Assembly (NCBI GenBank): GCA_024681475.1
Contig: JAILAT010000001.1
Span: 62,001 to 126,000 of the forward strand
Source of the DNA: Bacteroidales bacterium
Lineage (GTDB): Bacteria > Bacteroidota > Bacteroidia > Bacteroidales > P3
Reading direction: 5' to 3'
Length of the DNA stretch: 64,000 nucleotides
In this document: positions 1 through 11,113 of the stretch, in pieces
How positions within the stretch are numbered: position 1 is the first letter of the stretch
How the letters are laid out: the number at the start of each line of letters is the position of its first letter
Notes under the pieces: generated by a model
What the model saw: the letters and a program-made list of their open reading frames with translations, nothing else
The model's database searches: none
Told to the model about the DNA's origin: nothing
Program-made: the position numbers and the translations under genes

Positions 1-142
1 TTCTACTACAATTTAATATCTATGCGCTGTCGTTGCACCGAATAGCACACCATAGAGGCGCAAGCCAGGCTTGCATCTCTATGGTGCCGATTCCCACGCC
101 ATGGCCCGCGTCATAGGGAGGCCACAGCTGCTGTATGATTCT

Positions 143-457
143 TTATATCAGCGCGTTGATTTTCTCCACCAGGGTACCCTTGGCAACGAGGCCTACCGAT
201 TTGTCGACCACCTCGCCGTTCTTGATGAAGAGCACCGTGGGCACGTTGCGGATGCGGTAACGGGCGGCGATATCCGACGCCTCGTCAACATCAACCTTGG
301 CAAAGAGCATCTTGCCGTCATACTCCTCGGAGAGCTCGTCAACAATAGGAGCCAGTGCCTTGCAAGGGCCGCACCAGGTGGCACCCACATCCATAAGCAC
401 CGGAAGCTCGCTCTTCAGTATTTCCTCAAAATTGTCGTTGTTAACTTCTACTAACAT
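143..457 (-). CDS. trxA: thioredoxin
   Basis: 104 aa with the WCGPCK active site in the canonical position (DVGATWCGPCKALAPIVDEL) and a typical thioredoxin C-terminal half. Confidence 0.95.
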   Translation of the reverse strand: MLVEVNNDNFEEILKSELPVLMDVGATWCGPCKALAPIVDELSEEYDGKMLFAKVDVDEASDIAARYRIRNVPTVLFIKNGEVVDKSVGLVAKGTLVEKINALI

Positions 458-653
458 AATGTTTTATAATTAATTTGTTAAACAATAATCATTTGCAAAA
501 CTACGCAAAAAAGTCCACTCGGGAACCTTCACCGCGGAACTTTTTTCAACAATACCTTTTCATAACGTTCCAGAAAGGAAAAAAGTATGCGCCGCACCGA
601 ATTATTTTTTACTCTTCCACAATAAAACACCTCGCCACAACGTTAACGGGGGC

Positions 654-1046
654 ATGAAGACAAATATCGTTGACTTCGACAAGATGGGCCGCAAAAGCAC
701 AATCCTCGGGATCTCGTTCATCGTCATCCTCGTGGGCGTGATTGTGTATTCGCTGCTGGCCGAGAGCCCCCGCCGCGACATGCTGGGTGTATGGGTGGTC
801 GACACCGCCGGCGTCGAGCAGGGCTTCCATTGCGGCAAGGACGGCATAGCCGCCAGCATCAACAACTCGCACCGGCAGTACACCAACTGGACCGCCAACA
901 GGAAACACCTCATTCTCAAAGGCAAGAGCTTCGAAAACTACCGCGTCTACGACATCGCCGACACCCTTGTCATCAAAAAGATCAACAGCACCACCCTCGT
1001 GGCCGACCACAACGGCAAGGTGACAACCTTCCGCAAAAGCCGCTGA
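654..1046 (+). CDS. small membrane-anchored, lipocalin-like hypothetical protein
   Basis: 130 aa; one N-terminal TM segment followed by a short beta-rich domain (LGVWVVDTAGVEQ...). Confidence 0.55.
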   Translation: MKTNIVDFDKMGRKSTILGISFIVILVGVIVYSLLAESPRRDMLGVWVVDTAGVEQGFHCGKDGIAASINNSHRQYTNWTANRKHLILKGKSFENYRVYDIADTLVIKKINSTTLVADHNGKVTTFRKSR

Positions 1047-1183
1047 TTCCTCCTCTGCCACGCATTCTATCACTCTCACTATGTGATGGATATATCTTTT
1101 CCTGAAGAAAAATTTCTTCTCTGCACAATATGTTTCGCGCTATCGCGTTAATTAGTATTTGAATTAATATAAAATATCGCTAC

Positions 1184-2728
1184 ATGAAACGTTTCATCTC
1201 TGTCGCAGTGGCTATTATGCTAGTCTTTTCCGCTATGGCTCAGCAGGTTGCTCAGCCCAAACATCTCACTGCCGTCTTTTCCTACTCGCTGTTCTACCAG
1301 GAGTCTGTGGGCCCCTATATGGAGACTTACCTCTCTTTCGACGCCTGGAACATGAAGTTCGCGCCCAAGGGCAACCAATACGGCGCCACCGTGGAGGTGC
1401 TCATGACGCTCTCGAAAAACGACAGCATCGAGCTGGTGAAGAAATACGACCTCCAGAGCCCCACTATCGCCTCGCCCAACGACGACCGCTTCAACTTCCT
1501 CGACATCCAGCGTTTCGCCGTGGACAACGGCATCCACACGCTCTCTATCTCGCTGCGCGACAAGAACAGCACCGACGAGCCCAGCATCATCGAGGAGCAG
1601 GTGGTGGTGCTCTTCGACAAGACGCCACGCCTCTCCAGCGTGCAGATGATGTCGAGCATCAAGCCCACCACGCAGGAGAACATCCTCTCTCGCATGGGCT
1701 ACGACATGGAGCCCTACGTCAACGACTTCCTTCCTGAACAGATCGACAACATCTATTTCTACTACGAAATATACAACATCCAGCGCGAAGTCAAGGACAA
1801 GCCCATCTACACCTTCTCCTACATCGAGGTCAAGGAGACCGGCCGCGCCCTGGAAGAGACCAAAACAGCCGAACGGCAGCAGTCCGACAAGCTGATACCC
1901 GTCGTCGGCAACATCAACATCGCTGCACTGCCGTCAGGCAACTACAACCTCGTCGTGGAGGTGCGCAACCGCGACAACCAGATACTCCTCTACAAGAAGG
2001 TACCTTTCTTCCGCAGCAACCCCCAGGCCTCATCAACCGACGACCCGACTATAGCCGACGCCTCCTTCGCAGGCCGCCTCAATGACGAGACCCAGCTCGA
2101 CGAATACATCGAGGCCCTCTACCCCATCTGCAACGAGTCGGAACGCGCCACTGTCTTCGACATCATCAAAAAGCCCGACATCAAGGCCAAGCAGCGCTTC
2201 TTGTACCATTTCTGGGCCGCTCGCAACCCCCTCGACCCCGAAAGCGCCTGGCTCGAATACCGCGACCGCATCGAATACGTCAACGCCAACTTCTCATGGC
2301 TCAACATCAAGGGTTACCGCACCGACCGTGGCCGCGTCTACCTCCAGTATGGCCCGCCCGACTATGTGCGCGACGAGAAAAACTTCGTCTCCACCCGCAA
2401 CCTCGGCAGCGGCGTCAACACACCCGACCTCGTCCGTCGCGCTGCAGGCAACGACTCCGACGCCAACCCCATGGCATCGGCAGCCAACTCACAAGGCCAC
2501 ATCTACTATCTGCCCTACCAGCTCTGGCGCTACAACCAGCTCCCTGCCGACGACCCCACTCGCTGCTTCATCTTCTGGGACGAGTTCCGCACCGGCCACT
2601 ACAAGCTCCTCAACTCTAACGCCAAAGGCGAGGTCCGCGAGATTGGTTGGGAACAACGCCTCAGCCAGCAGCAGCTGAACGAGAACGTCGAGGGCGAGGT
2701 GAGCGACCAGTTCAAGAGAGGTTACTAA
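1184..2728 (+). CDS. GWxTD domain-containing secreted protein
   Basis: 514 aa with signal peptide; C-terminal motif GYRTDRGRVYLQYGPPDYV typical of the Bacteroidetes GWxTD domain. Confidence 0.8.
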   Translation: MKRFISVAVAIMLVFSAMAQQVAQPKHLTAVFSYSLFYQESVGPYMETYLSFDAWNMKFAPKGNQYGATVEVLMTLSKNDSIELVKKYDLQSPTIASPNDDRFNFLDIQRFAVDNGIHTLSISLRDKNSTDEPSIIEEQVVVLFDKTPRLSSVQMMSSIKPTTQENILSRMGYDMEPYVNDFLPEQIDNIYFYYEIYNIQREVKDKPIYTFSYIEVKETGRALEETKTAERQQSDKLIPVVGNINIAALPSGNYNLVVEVRNRDNQILLYKKVPFFRSNPQASSTDDPTIADASFAGRLNDETQLDEYIEALYPICNESERATVFDIIKKPDIKAKQRFLYHFWAARNPLDPESAWLEYRDRIEYVNANFSWLNIKGYRTDRGRVYLQYGPPDYVRDEKNFVSTRNLGSGVNTPDLVRRAAGNDSDANPMASAANSQGHIYYLPYQLWRYNQLPADDPTRCFIFWDEFRTGHYKLLNSNAKGEVREIGWEQRLSQQQLNENVEGEVSDQFKRGY

Positions 2729-2744
2729 CACTCCCACGGCCACT

Positions 2745-3650
2745 ATGTACAGTCTCCTTCTTCCTCTTGGAGCCCTGCCGCTATGGCTTCACCACCGCAT
2801 CGCCGACATGCTGTGGCCCTGCGTATACTACCTCTTCCGCTACAGGCTCAAGGTCACCCGCGACAACCTGCAGCGCTGCTTCCCCGACATGGACAAGAAG
2901 GAGCTGCGTCGCGTTGAACGCCGCTACTACCGTCACCTGACCGACCTTCTGCTCGAAGGCCTCCACAACACCGCCGCTTCGCTGAAACGCATTCGCCGGC
3001 ACTACCTTTTCGACAACGCCGACCTGCTGACACCCTACTACCAGGAGGGACGCAGCGTGGTGCTGATGTCGGCACACTACAACAACTGGGAGTACATGAT
3101 CACCTCCCTCGACAGTGCACTGCACCACCACGCCATCGGCGTGGGGAAAAAGCTCTCCAACGAACGCTTCGGCCGTTGGATCACTGCTCGCCGCGCTCGC
3201 TTCGGCACCGAGATTGTCGACAAGTCCGACGTGCGCCAGACGATGGCTTTCTACCACGAAAACCACATCCCCGTGGCCTACATGATGCTCTCCGACCAGT
3301 CGCCCAACAACCCCTACAACAGCATCTGGACCACGTTCCTCCACCAGGACACCCCTTTCCTCTTCGGCGCCGAACATTTTGCCAAAAAATACGACATGCC
3401 CATCTTCCTCTACGACGTGCGAAAGCTGCGCCGCGGCCGCTATGCCGTACACTTCTCCCTCCTCACCGACGACCCTAACTCATGGCCCGACGGCACCATC
3501 ACCGCCCACTACGCACACCATCTCGAACAGCAAATACTCCAGGCACCCCAATTCTGGCTCTGGAGCCACCGCCGCTGGAAGCTGACACGCACCGGCCGCA
3601 TCAGGAAGGACGGCACCTTCGTTGAAATGAAAAAGATACAACACACATAA
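2745..3650 (+). CDS. LpxL/HtrB-like lysophospholipid (lipid A) acyltransferase
   Basis: 301 aa; acyltransferase pattern SAHYNNWEY...LSDQSPNNPYNSIWTTFLHQDTPFLFGAEHFAKK. Confidence 0.85.
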   Translation: MYSLLLPLGALPLWLHHRIADMLWPCVYYLFRYRLKVTRDNLQRCFPDMDKKELRRVERRYYRHLTDLLLEGLHNTAASLKRIRRHYLFDNADLLTPYYQEGRSVVLMSAHYNNWEYMITSLDSALHHHAIGVGKKLSNERFGRWITARRARFGTEIVDKSDVRQTMAFYHENHIPVAYMMLSDQSPNNPYNSIWTTFLHQDTPFLFGAEHFAKKYDMPIFLYDVRKLRRGRYAVHFSLLTDDPNSWPDGTITAHYAHHLEQQILQAPQFWLWSHRRWKLTRTGRIRKDGTFVEMKKIQHT

Positions 3651-3675
3651 CACCAACCCGTAACAACAAGGAAGC

Positions 3676-4698
3676 ATGCATATAGCAGTAGTGATATTGA
3701 ACTGGAACGGACGCAAGATGCTCGAACGTTTCTTGCCCTCGGTGACACAGCACACCACCGGCAACGCCGAAGTCGTCATTGCCGACAACGGCTCCACCGA
3801 CGACAGCCTGGCTTTCTTGCAGCAGCACTACCCCACCCTCCGCGTCATCGCTCTCGACAAGAACTACGGCTTCGCAGGAGGCTACAACAGGGCGTTGGAG
3901 CAGATTGATGCCGACTACTTCGTGCTGCTCAACGACGACGTCGAGGTGACACCCCACTGGCTTGACCCTGTGGTGGAGGCCATGCAGGCCGACGAGCATG
4001 TTGCTATAGCACAGCCCAAACTGCTGATGCTCGACAAGCGCGACACCTTCGAATACGCCGGCGGCGCCGGCGGCTTTATCGACTGCCTCGGCTACCCCTT
4101 CTGCCGCGGTCGCCTCTTTACCTCCCTCGAACGCGACAACGGCCAATACGACGACCAACGCGAAATCTTCTGGGCCTCAGGAGCCGCCATGTTCGTCAAA
4201 TCCGCCGTGTGGCGCGAGCTGGGCGGCCTCGACGACGACTTCTTTGCCCACATGGAGGAGATAGACTTCTGCTGGCGCGCCAAGAACAAAGGCTACAAGG
4301 TGCTCTGCGTGCCTCAGTCGACAGTCTACCACCTCGGTGGCGGCACACTGCCGAAAAGCTCGCCTTTCAAGACCCAGCTCAACTTCCGCAACAACCTCTC
4401 GATGCTCTACAAGAACTTGCCCGACAGCCGTCGCAACAGCGTCCTGGCTCTCCGCATCGTGCTCGACTGGGTGGCGGCGCTGACCTTCCTCCTGGGCGGA
4501 AAGCCCCAGGAGTTCACGGCTGTATTCAAGGCCCATCAGGAGTTCCGCAACTGGATTCCCGCATTGCGTCTCAAACGCTATGCCATCAAACCCAAGCCCG
4601 TAAGCTGCATCTACGACAATTGGCTGCTGGTCGACTACCACATCCGCCGCCGCCAGCATTTCCGCGAGCTTGACACCATACGCATCAGACAATGTTAA
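3676..4698 (+). CDS. glycosyltransferase family 2
   Basis: 340 aa; AVVILNWNGRKMLERFLPSV...VVIADNGSTDDS...LLNDDVEV...MEEIDFCWRAKNKGYKV. Confidence 0.9.
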   Translation: MHIAVVILNWNGRKMLERFLPSVTQHTTGNAEVVIADNGSTDDSLAFLQQHYPTLRVIALDKNYGFAGGYNRALEQIDADYFVLLNDDVEVTPHWLDPVVEAMQADEHVAIAQPKLLMLDKRDTFEYAGGAGGFIDCLGYPFCRGRLFTSLERDNGQYDDQREIFWASGAAMFVKSAVWRELGGLDDDFFAHMEEIDFCWRAKNKGYKVLCVPQSTVYHLGGGTLPKSSPFKTQLNFRNNLSMLYKNLPDSRRNSVLALRIVLDWVAALTFLLGGKPQEFTAVFKAHQEFRNWIPALRLKRYAIKPKPVSCIYDNWLLVDYHIRRRQHFRELDTIRIRQC

Positions 4699-4734
4699 CA
4701 ATTTGATAATCAAGAAAAAACGCATCATAACAAC

Positions 4735-6276
4735 ATGGCAAAAGTAAGAGTAAGATTTGCACCGAGTCCTACCGGACCGCTCCACATCGGCGGTGTACGC
4801 ACCGCCCTCTACAACTATCTGTTCGCCCGTCAGCATGGCGGCGACATGATTCTTCGCATCGAAGACACCGACCAGACACGCTTTGTGCCTGGTGCCGAAG
4901 ACTACATCATCGAGGCTCTCACCTGGCTGGGCATCACCTTCGACGAGGGTGTCCACATCGGCGGCGCCTACGGCCCCTATCGCCAGAGCGACCGCAAGGC
5001 GATGTACAAACAGTATGCCGACCAGCTGCTGCGCGACGGTTGGGCCTACTACGCCTTCGACAAGCCCGAAGCACTCGAAGCCAAACGCAAAGAGTTCGAA
5101 CAGCAGAAGAAAACTTTCCAATACGACTGCCACACGCGTGGCGATATGCAGAACAGCCTGACGCTGAGCGCCGAAGAGGTACAGCGGAGACTGGATAGCG
5201 GCGAGCACTACGTGGTGCGCTTCAAGTTCCCCGCCGACCTCGACATCACCGTCCACGACCTCATCCGCGGCGATGTGACGATGAACTCCAACCTCCTGGA
5301 CGACAAGGTCCTCTTCAAGTCCGACGGCATGCCCACCTATCACCTCGCCAACATCGTCGACGACCACACTATGGAAGTCAGCCATGTCATCCGCGGCGAA
5401 GAGTGGCTCCCCTCGGCACCGCTGCATGTCATGCTCTACCGCGCCTTCGGCTGGGAAGACACCATGCCGCAGTTCGCCCACCTGCCCCTGCTGCTGAAGC
5501 CCGAAGGCAACGGCAAGCTGAGCAAGCGCGACGGCGACAGGCTCGGCTTCCCCGTCTTCCCCCTCGACTGGATTGACCCCCACAGCGGCGAGAAATCAAG
5601 CGGCTACCGCGAACGCGGTTACTTCCCCGAGGCTGTAGTCAACATGCTGGCACTGCTCGGCTGGAACCCCGGCACCGAACAGGAGCTCTTCACCATGGAC
5701 GAACTCATCAAAGCCTTCGACATCAGCCGCATCAGCAAGAACGGCGCCAAGTTCAACGTCGACAAGGCCAAATGGTTCAACCACCAATACATGCAGCAGC
5801 ACAGCGACGAAGAGGTCGCCGCCATGTTCCAGCCCTCGCTGGACGAGCACGGCATCGTGGCCGACCACGACTATGTGGTCAAGGTGTGCGGCATGATGAA
5901 AGAACGCATCAACTTCATCAGCGAGATGTGGGACACCACAAGCTATTTCTTTGTGGCTCCCACCGAATACGACCCCGCCGCCATCAAGAAACGTTGGAAA
6001 GCAGGCATGACAGGCCACATGCGCAAAGTGATTGAGATTCTCGACACCCAACCCTTTGAATACGAGGCCTTGCACAAAGCACTGCTTGACGACTACATCG
6101 CCGCCAACCAGCTGAACACTGGCCAGATCATGAACTCCCTTCGTCTGGCTGTGGTGGGCAAGACTGTTGGCCCCGACATGCTGACACTCGTCATGATGCT
6201 GGGCAAAGAGGAGACCAAACGTCGTGTGGAACGCGCCATTAGCGTCATCGGCGAACCCGACAGCGACAACCAATAG
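4735..6276 (+). CDS. gltX: glutamyl-tRNA synthetase
   Basis: 513 aa; class I HIGH-type motif ([25 protein letters not shown]) and KLSKRDG; stop codon is TAG. Confidence 0.97.
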   Translation: MAKVRVRFAPSPTGPLHIGGVRTALYNYLFARQHGGDMILRIEDTDQTRFVPGAEDYIIEALTWLGITFDEGVHIGGAYGPYRQSDRKAMYKQYADQLLRDGWAYYAFDKPEALEAKRKEFEQQKKTFQYDCHTRGDMQNSLTLSAEEVQRRLDSGEHYVVRFKFPADLDITVHDLIRGDVTMNSNLLDDKVLFKSDGMPTYHLANIVDDHTMEVSHVIRGEEWLPSAPLHVMLYRAFGWEDTMPQFAHLPLLLKPEGNGKLSKRDGDRLGFPVFPLDWIDPHSGEKSSGYRERGYFPEAVVNMLALLGWNPGTEQELFTMDELIKAFDISRISKNGAKFNVDKAKWFNHQYMQQHSDEEVAAMFQPSLDEHGIVADHDYVVKVCGMMKERINFISEMWDTTSYFFVAPTEYDPAAIKKRWKAGMTGHMRKVIEILDTQPFEYEALHKALLDDYIAANQLNTGQIMNSLRLAVVGKTVGPDMLTLVMMLGKEETKRRVERAISVIGEPDSDNQ

Positions 6277-6313
6277 AAATCATATTAATAATTAACGATA
6301 AATACAGAAAACA

Positions 6314-7057
6314 ATGGAAGACAACCTGAATCCCATGGAACAGGACCTCGGAACCACCGAGAATCCTATTCAAAACGAAACCAACACCTGCGAATGCGGC
6401 GAGAAAAAGAAGAAAAAATGCTGCCACACAGGTATCTGCATCCTCAACATCGTACTGTTGCTCGGCTTGGTGGCACTCTATGCGCTGCACTTCACCGGCA
6501 TCGGTTCCAACATGATCAAGACGAAAGGCAAACCAGCACCTGCAGCTGTTGAAATCGGCGACCAAGGCAACCTCCGTATCGCCTGGATCAACACCGATAC
6601 CTTGATGGCCAAATATCAGTATGCCAAAGACTTGGAGAAACAGCTCCAAGACTTCCAGACCGCCAAACGCAACAGCTACATCAGCCAGATGCAGCAGTTC
6701 GAGAACGACTACAACAACTACATCCACGGTGGTGCCGACAAGATGACTTTGGAGCAACAGCAGAACAAAGAGAAAGAGCTGCAGAACCGCGCCGCCAAGT
6801 TGCAGACTTTGCAGGACGACCTGGCCCTGCAGGTGCAGGAGAAGACTTTGGCTGAAAGCGAGAAGATGACCAATGCTGTCTACAACTTCATCCGCGAATA
6901 CAACGAGAACCTGGAGCAGCCCTTCGATTTCATCCTCGCCCGCTCGTTCAGCAGCAGCCCCCTGCTCTACGGCAACCCCAACTACGACCTCACCAACGTG
7001 ATTGTCGAAGGCCTCAACGCCGAATACGCCCGCGTCCAGGCCAACAAGGACAATTAA
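6314..7057 (+). CDS. OmpH/Skp-family periplasmic chaperone-like protein with N-terminal Cys/Lys-rich segment and TM anchor
   Basis: 247 aa; OmpH-type coiled coil (LRIAWINTDTLMAKYQYAKDLEKQLQDFQ...) after a TM helix. Confidence 0.8.
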   Translation: MEDNLNPMEQDLGTTENPIQNETNTCECGEKKKKKCCHTGICILNIVLLLGLVALYALHFTGIGSNMIKTKGKPAPAAVEIGDQGNLRIAWINTDTLMAKYQYAKDLEKQLQDFQTAKRNSYISQMQQFENDYNNYIHGGADKMTLEQQQNKEKELQNRAAKLQTLQDDLALQVQEKTLAESEKMTNAVYNFIREYNENLEQPFDFILARSFSSSPLLYGNPNYDLTNVIVEGLNAEYARVQANKDN

Positions 7058-7078
7058 TAATAATCATTACCTAACAAT

Positions 7079-7112
7079 AACTCCCTCATGGTTGCCCATG
7101 AGGGAGTTTTTT
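7079..7112 (+). terminator. rho-independent terminator downstream of the OmpH-like gene
   Basis: AACTCCCTCATGG-ttgc-CCATGAGGGAGTT, 13-bp perfect stem followed by a T-tract. Confidence 0.9.
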
Positions 7113-7147
7113 GTTTGATTTTCTCAACCCATATACTGCAAAACACT

Positions 7148-8779
7148 TCATTGATTATGGGTAGCCATAAGTATAATCTTATTGTTTTTCAACTGTTCAA
7201 GACTATCGAGGAAATGGTTGCGGGCGGTGGGATCCAGCCATGCCGTGGGTTCGTCGAGAATAAGGATGGGGGTCTGCGCATAGATGCTGCGGGCCAGGGC
7301 CAAGCGTTGCCATTGGCCTTGGCTGAGTTCCTCTCCGCCATCGAAGAGACGCCCCAAGGGGGTGTCGACGCCGTTGGAGAGATTGTCGACAACGGCCTGG
7401 GCATCCGACAGTTGAAGGGCTTCGGCCAGACGACGGGCATCGCGGGCTTTGTGGATGTCGGAAAGCATCACATTGTCGGCGGCGGTGAGATAGAACTGCA
7501 CAAAGTCCTGAAAAAGAGCGGAGATATTGTTGCGCAGCTCGTTGACAGAGAAGTGGCGGATGTCGATACCATTGATGCGGATTACACCCTGCTGGGGGTC
7601 GTAGAGTCGCATCAGCAGTTTGAGCATAGTGGTTTTGCCCATACCGTTGGGACCCTCAAGGCGTGTCACCTCGCCACGTCGAGCCTGGAGCGTACAATGA
7701 CTCAGCACGGGACGATCCATGGAGGGATAGGCAAACGTAACATCATCGAATTCAATATTTTCCACCTCTTTCGGGAACGGTACAGGGTCGGCAGGCGAAA
7801 CGATAGCAGGCTCCAGGGAAAGAAACTCAAACAGGTTGCTGATGAATAGCTTATGCTCATACAATCCGCTGACGGCGCTGACGAGACTGGAGAGATAGCC
7901 TTGTCCACGACGGAAAGCCTCGAAGAGCATCACGAAGGTGCCTACCGTAAGCACGCCAGCCACGATGGGATGCAGCAGCATCAGAAGGATAAAGAACAGC
8001 GCAGCCACCTCGATGACGGCGGCCAAAATCTCCAGCCACGCCATGCGGCGCGAGATGGTGAGAAGGCTACCGACCAGCTGGCGACGCACCTCGACGTAGC
8101 GCTGACGGAAATAGTCGGCCAGGCCGAAGAGGCGCATCTCCTTGGCATAGTTGCGTCCCGTGAGGAGTGTGGAATAATAGTTGCTGCGCCTTGCTAGTTG
8201 CGTTGTCTCGCGACGGAAACGATAGATGCGACGGGCGCGGTAGAGCTGTATGGCAAAAGTGGGCAGAGCTGCACAGACCATGACTGCCACGACCTGCCAC
8301 GACGAGGCCACAATGATGGCCATGACACCCACCAGCGAGATGGCAGCGCCAAAGAGCGAAACGGCATTCTCAAGGATGCGCACGGGGCGGAAGGCCGCCT
8401 CCTGTTGCGCACGATGGAGCGTATCGTGGAAGTCGGGATTGTCGAAGAAAGCAATGTCGAGACGTGCCGACTGGTTCTGTATGCGCTCGTTGATGTGGTC
8501 TATCATCCTCTGTATCAACACATCGTTGTTGACGGAAGCCAAAGCGCTAAAGAGCCGGCCCAGCAATGTGACGGCACAGAAGGCCAGAACGTAATACAAC
8601 AACCTGGTGCCGGAAAGGCTGGTCATTCCCTCTTCGGCCATCTGCATGGCGGAGTCGACCAACAGTTTGAGAACATAGAGGTTAAGCAGCGGCAAAAGAC
8701 TGGTACACAATGTGTAGAAGAGCTTCAAACAGAAGCCCTTGGGGTCGCATTGCCATATCAATTTAAATGCTTTGAACAT
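7148..8779 (-). CDS. ABC transporter, fused permease/ATP-binding half-transporter
   Basis: 543 aa; TM domain then Walker A (LEGPNGMGKTT), signature (LSQGQWQRLALARSI), Walker B (ILILDEPTAWLD). Confidence 0.9.
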   Translation of the reverse strand: MFKAFKLIWQCDPKGFCLKLFYTLCTSLLPLLNLYVLKLLVDSAMQMAEEGMTSLSGTRLLYYVLAFCAVTLLGRLFSALASVNNDVLIQRMIDHINERIQNQSARLDIAFFDNPDFHDTLHRAQQEAAFRPVRILENAVSLFGAAISLVGVMAIIVASSWQVVAVMVCAALPTFAIQLYRARRIYRFRRETTQLARRSNYYSTLLTGRNYAKEMRLFGLADYFRQRYVEVRRQLVGSLLTISRRMAWLEILAAVIEVAALFFILLMLLHPIVAGVLTVGTFVMLFEAFRRGQGYLSSLVSAVSGLYEHKLFISNLFEFLSLEPAIVSPADPVPFPKEVENIEFDDVTFAYPSMDRPVLSHCTLQARRGEVTRLEGPNGMGKTTMLKLLMRLYDPQQGVIRINGIDIRHFSVNELRNNISALFQDFVQFYLTAADNVMLSDIHKARDARRLAEALQLSDAQAVVDNLSNGVDTPLGRLFDGGEELSQGQWQRLALARSIYAQTPILILDEPTAWLDPTARNHFLDSLEQLKNNKIILMATHNQ

Positions 8780-8791
8780 CAGCTGAACACA

Positions 8792-10150
8792 TTATACTTT
8801 TTCAACAACAAGAGACTCGTTGACGTAATCCACCACCTTGACAGGCGTGTCTTTCTCAATGTAGCCAAAACGGGCTGTGGCATCGAACACTTGGCTACCT
8901 ATCTGTACCTTGCCGGCAGGACGCAGAATGGTGAACGCCACACCGGTGGCTCCTACCAGGTCCTGCTGCTGCTTGATGGCCGAAGTGAATCCCTCGTCGG
9001 CCGACTGCACCTCATTGAGTGCCAGGCGACTAAGGGCGGTATTCTCCAGCAGTTTTTTGCCCAGCCAGATGCTGAGCGGCAACGCGACGGACAGCGACAG
9101 CAGCACTATCATGAGTCGGTTGAGGATAACACCGCCAGGGAGGTGCGAGAAGTCGAAGCCCACATTGCCTACAAGGCTGAAAACCAGTCCTGCGACGATG
9201 CAGATGATGCCCAGCACACCACACACTCCAAAGCCCGGGATGACGAAGAACTCGACGATGAGCAGGACTATTCCTGCGACGAAAAGCAGTATTTCCCAAT
9301 AGGTTGCCAAGCCTTCGAGGTAGAGAGGGGCAAAATAGAGCGCCATGGAGCATAGTGCAAGAATCAGCGGAAAACCCACACCCGGCTGTTGAAGCTCAAA
9401 ATAGATGCCACCGATGATGAACACTATCAGGATGCCCGAGACAATGGGATTGACCAGAAAGCCGATGAGCTTGTCGAGGAACGTATAGCGCTGTTCCTGA
9501 ATGGTGTAGGTATCCACACCCGCATGGTCCAGCAGTTCGGGGACGCTCTCCACCTGCGCCTCACAATAGCCGTTGGCCACAGCCTCGGTCGTGGTGAATG
9601 TCAGCACCTTGCCGCTGTCGGAGATACCGGCGACATAGATGTCGGGGTCCACCATGGCTTGCGCGATGTCGGGACGGCGGCCGCGCGTCTCGGCGGTGGT
9701 ACGCATCATGGAACGCATATAGCTCTGATACTTATCGGGCTGTACTTCACCCATTTGGTCCACGACAGTTGCAGCACCTATCGAAGAGCCGCTATGCATG
9801 AATATGGAGTCGCAGGCGATGGAGATGAGCGCACCGGCGGAGGCGGCATTGTTGTCGATGTAGGCCCACACAGGTATGTCCGACTGCAGGAAGGCCGTGC
9901 GGATCTTGTCGGCATCTTCCAGCGTGCCTCCGAAAGTGTTGATATGCACCACAATGATATCAGCCTTACACTCTTTCGCCTCCTTCATGGCCTTCTCGAC
10001 ACGGAGACTTGCCGGCGGAGCAATTTCCTCGTCGATATGGAACAGATAGACATTCTGCGACTCGCGCGACTGGCCGAAGACGAGTGCCGGCAGCGCGACA
10101 GCAAGAAGGATAACAAGTTTTTGCAATGGTTTAATTATTCGCCGTATCAT
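8792..10150 (-). CDS. NfeD-family / ClpP-class membrane serine protease
   Basis: 452 aa; signal peptide, ClpP-like NNAASAGALISIACDSIFMHSGSSIGAATVV, TM segments and a C-terminal OB-like NfeD domain. Confidence 0.85.
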   Translation of the reverse strand: MIRRIIKPLQKLVILLAVALPALVFGQSRESQNVYLFHIDEEIAPPASLRVEKAMKEAKECKADIIVVHINTFGGTLEDADKIRTAFLQSDIPVWAYIDNNAASAGALISIACDSIFMHSGSSIGAATVVDQMGEVQPDKYQSYMRSMMRTTAETRGRRPDIAQAMVDPDIYVAGISDSGKVLTFTTTEAVANGYCEAQVESVPELLDHAGVDTYTIQEQRYTFLDKLIGFLVNPIVSGILIVFIIGGIYFELQQPGVGFPLILALCSMALYFAPLYLEGLATYWEILLFVAGIVLLIVEFFVIPGFGVCGVLGIICIVAGLVFSLVGNVGFDFSHLPGGVILNRLMIVLLSLSVALPLSIWLGKKLLENTALSRLALNEVQSADEGFTSAIKQQQDLVGATGVAFTILRPAGKVQIGSQVFDATARFGYIEKDTPVKVVDYVNESLVVEKV

Positions 10151-10188
10151 ATTTATTATTATTGTTTTAATTATTCAATATCAAATCG

Positions 10189-11013
10189 TCATTCTCCCAT
10201 AAATTCCTGCAACGAGCGAAGCATCTCGTCGAAAAGCCGTGGCGCCGCCGACACCATCTGCTGGCAAAAAAGCCAGTCGTCGCCGCCACGGAAATCGCTG
10301 TTGCATCCGCCAGCCTTCTGCACGATGAAGGCTCCAGCGGCAACGTCATAGGGTTTGAGGCCATACTCGAAGAATCCGTCGGCACGGCCACAGGCCACAT
10401 AGACCAAATCGGCTGCGGCAGAGCCCAAACGACGCACGCCATGGGTGTGGCTCATCGTCCAAGCCAGATAGTTCATATACTGTGGCAAACGGCTGAAATT
10501 GGAGTATGGAAATCCCGTCGCTATCAGAGAATCGTTCATGGCTGCAGCCGGCGACACTTGGATGGGAGACCCATTGAGGAAAGCGCCTTCGACATCAGCG
10601 GAGGCATAGAAGCATTCGCGAGCCCAGATCTCATAGACGACACCCACAAGTGGCTTAGGCGACTGATCGGCAGTGTTTTCACCCCAATCGTAAAGGGCTA
10701 TGGAGACACAGGTGGGCGCCATGCCATGGATGAAATTGGTAGTGCCGTCCAGAGGGTCGACAATCCAGACATAGCGTTCGGCGCCACGTGTGGCGGTGCC
10801 CTCCTCAGCGATGAAACCGCTGCCAGGCAGAAGCTCGCGAAGACGCTGTACGATACGGCGTTCCGACTCGCGGTCGAAGCGCGTCACATAGTCGTGCAGA
10901 CCTTTGGCCTCGGAGTCGACGGTGGCAAGTTTCTGACGCTCAACACGAAGAAAATCACCCACTTCAGTGGCGAGGCGACAGACCTCGCTGCAGAGTATAT
11001 TCAGTTCTGTCAT
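10189..11013 (-). CDS. inositol monophosphatase family protein
   Basis: 274 aa; FIAEEG, WIVDPLDGTTNFIHGM and YDVAAGAFIVQKAGG motifs. Confidence 0.92.
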   Translation of the reverse strand: MTELNILCSEVCRLATEVGDFLRVERQKLATVDSEAKGLHDYVTRFDRESERRIVQRLRELLPGSGFIAEEGTATRGAERYVWIVDPLDGTTNFIHGMAPTCVSIALYDWGENTADQSPKPLVGVVYEIWARECFYASADVEGAFLNGSPIQVSPAAAMNDSLIATGFPYSNFSRLPQYMNYLAWTMSHTHGVRRLGSAAADLVYVACGRADGFFEYGLKPYDVAAGAFIVQKAGGCNSDFRGGDDWLFCQQMVSAAPRLFDEMLRSLQEFMGE

Positions 11014-11113
11014 GATATCACGATTGATTAATTAGTAACGCGCGCGACGCGAAAATATTATGTAGAAACACAATAAAAATGCCCCGATGGCGTTTGGCAC
11101 AAAAAATCAAAAC

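Noticed and set aside
4177-5583. 468-codon ORF antisense to gltX and the upstream GT2
   Set aside because: Antisense artefact spanning two genuine genes, no family signature
7088-9355. Plus-strand ORFs 7088-7849 and 8198-9355 opposite the ABC transporter/NfeD genes
   Set aside because: The first starts inside the OmpH terminator hairpin; both are antisense to motif-supported genes
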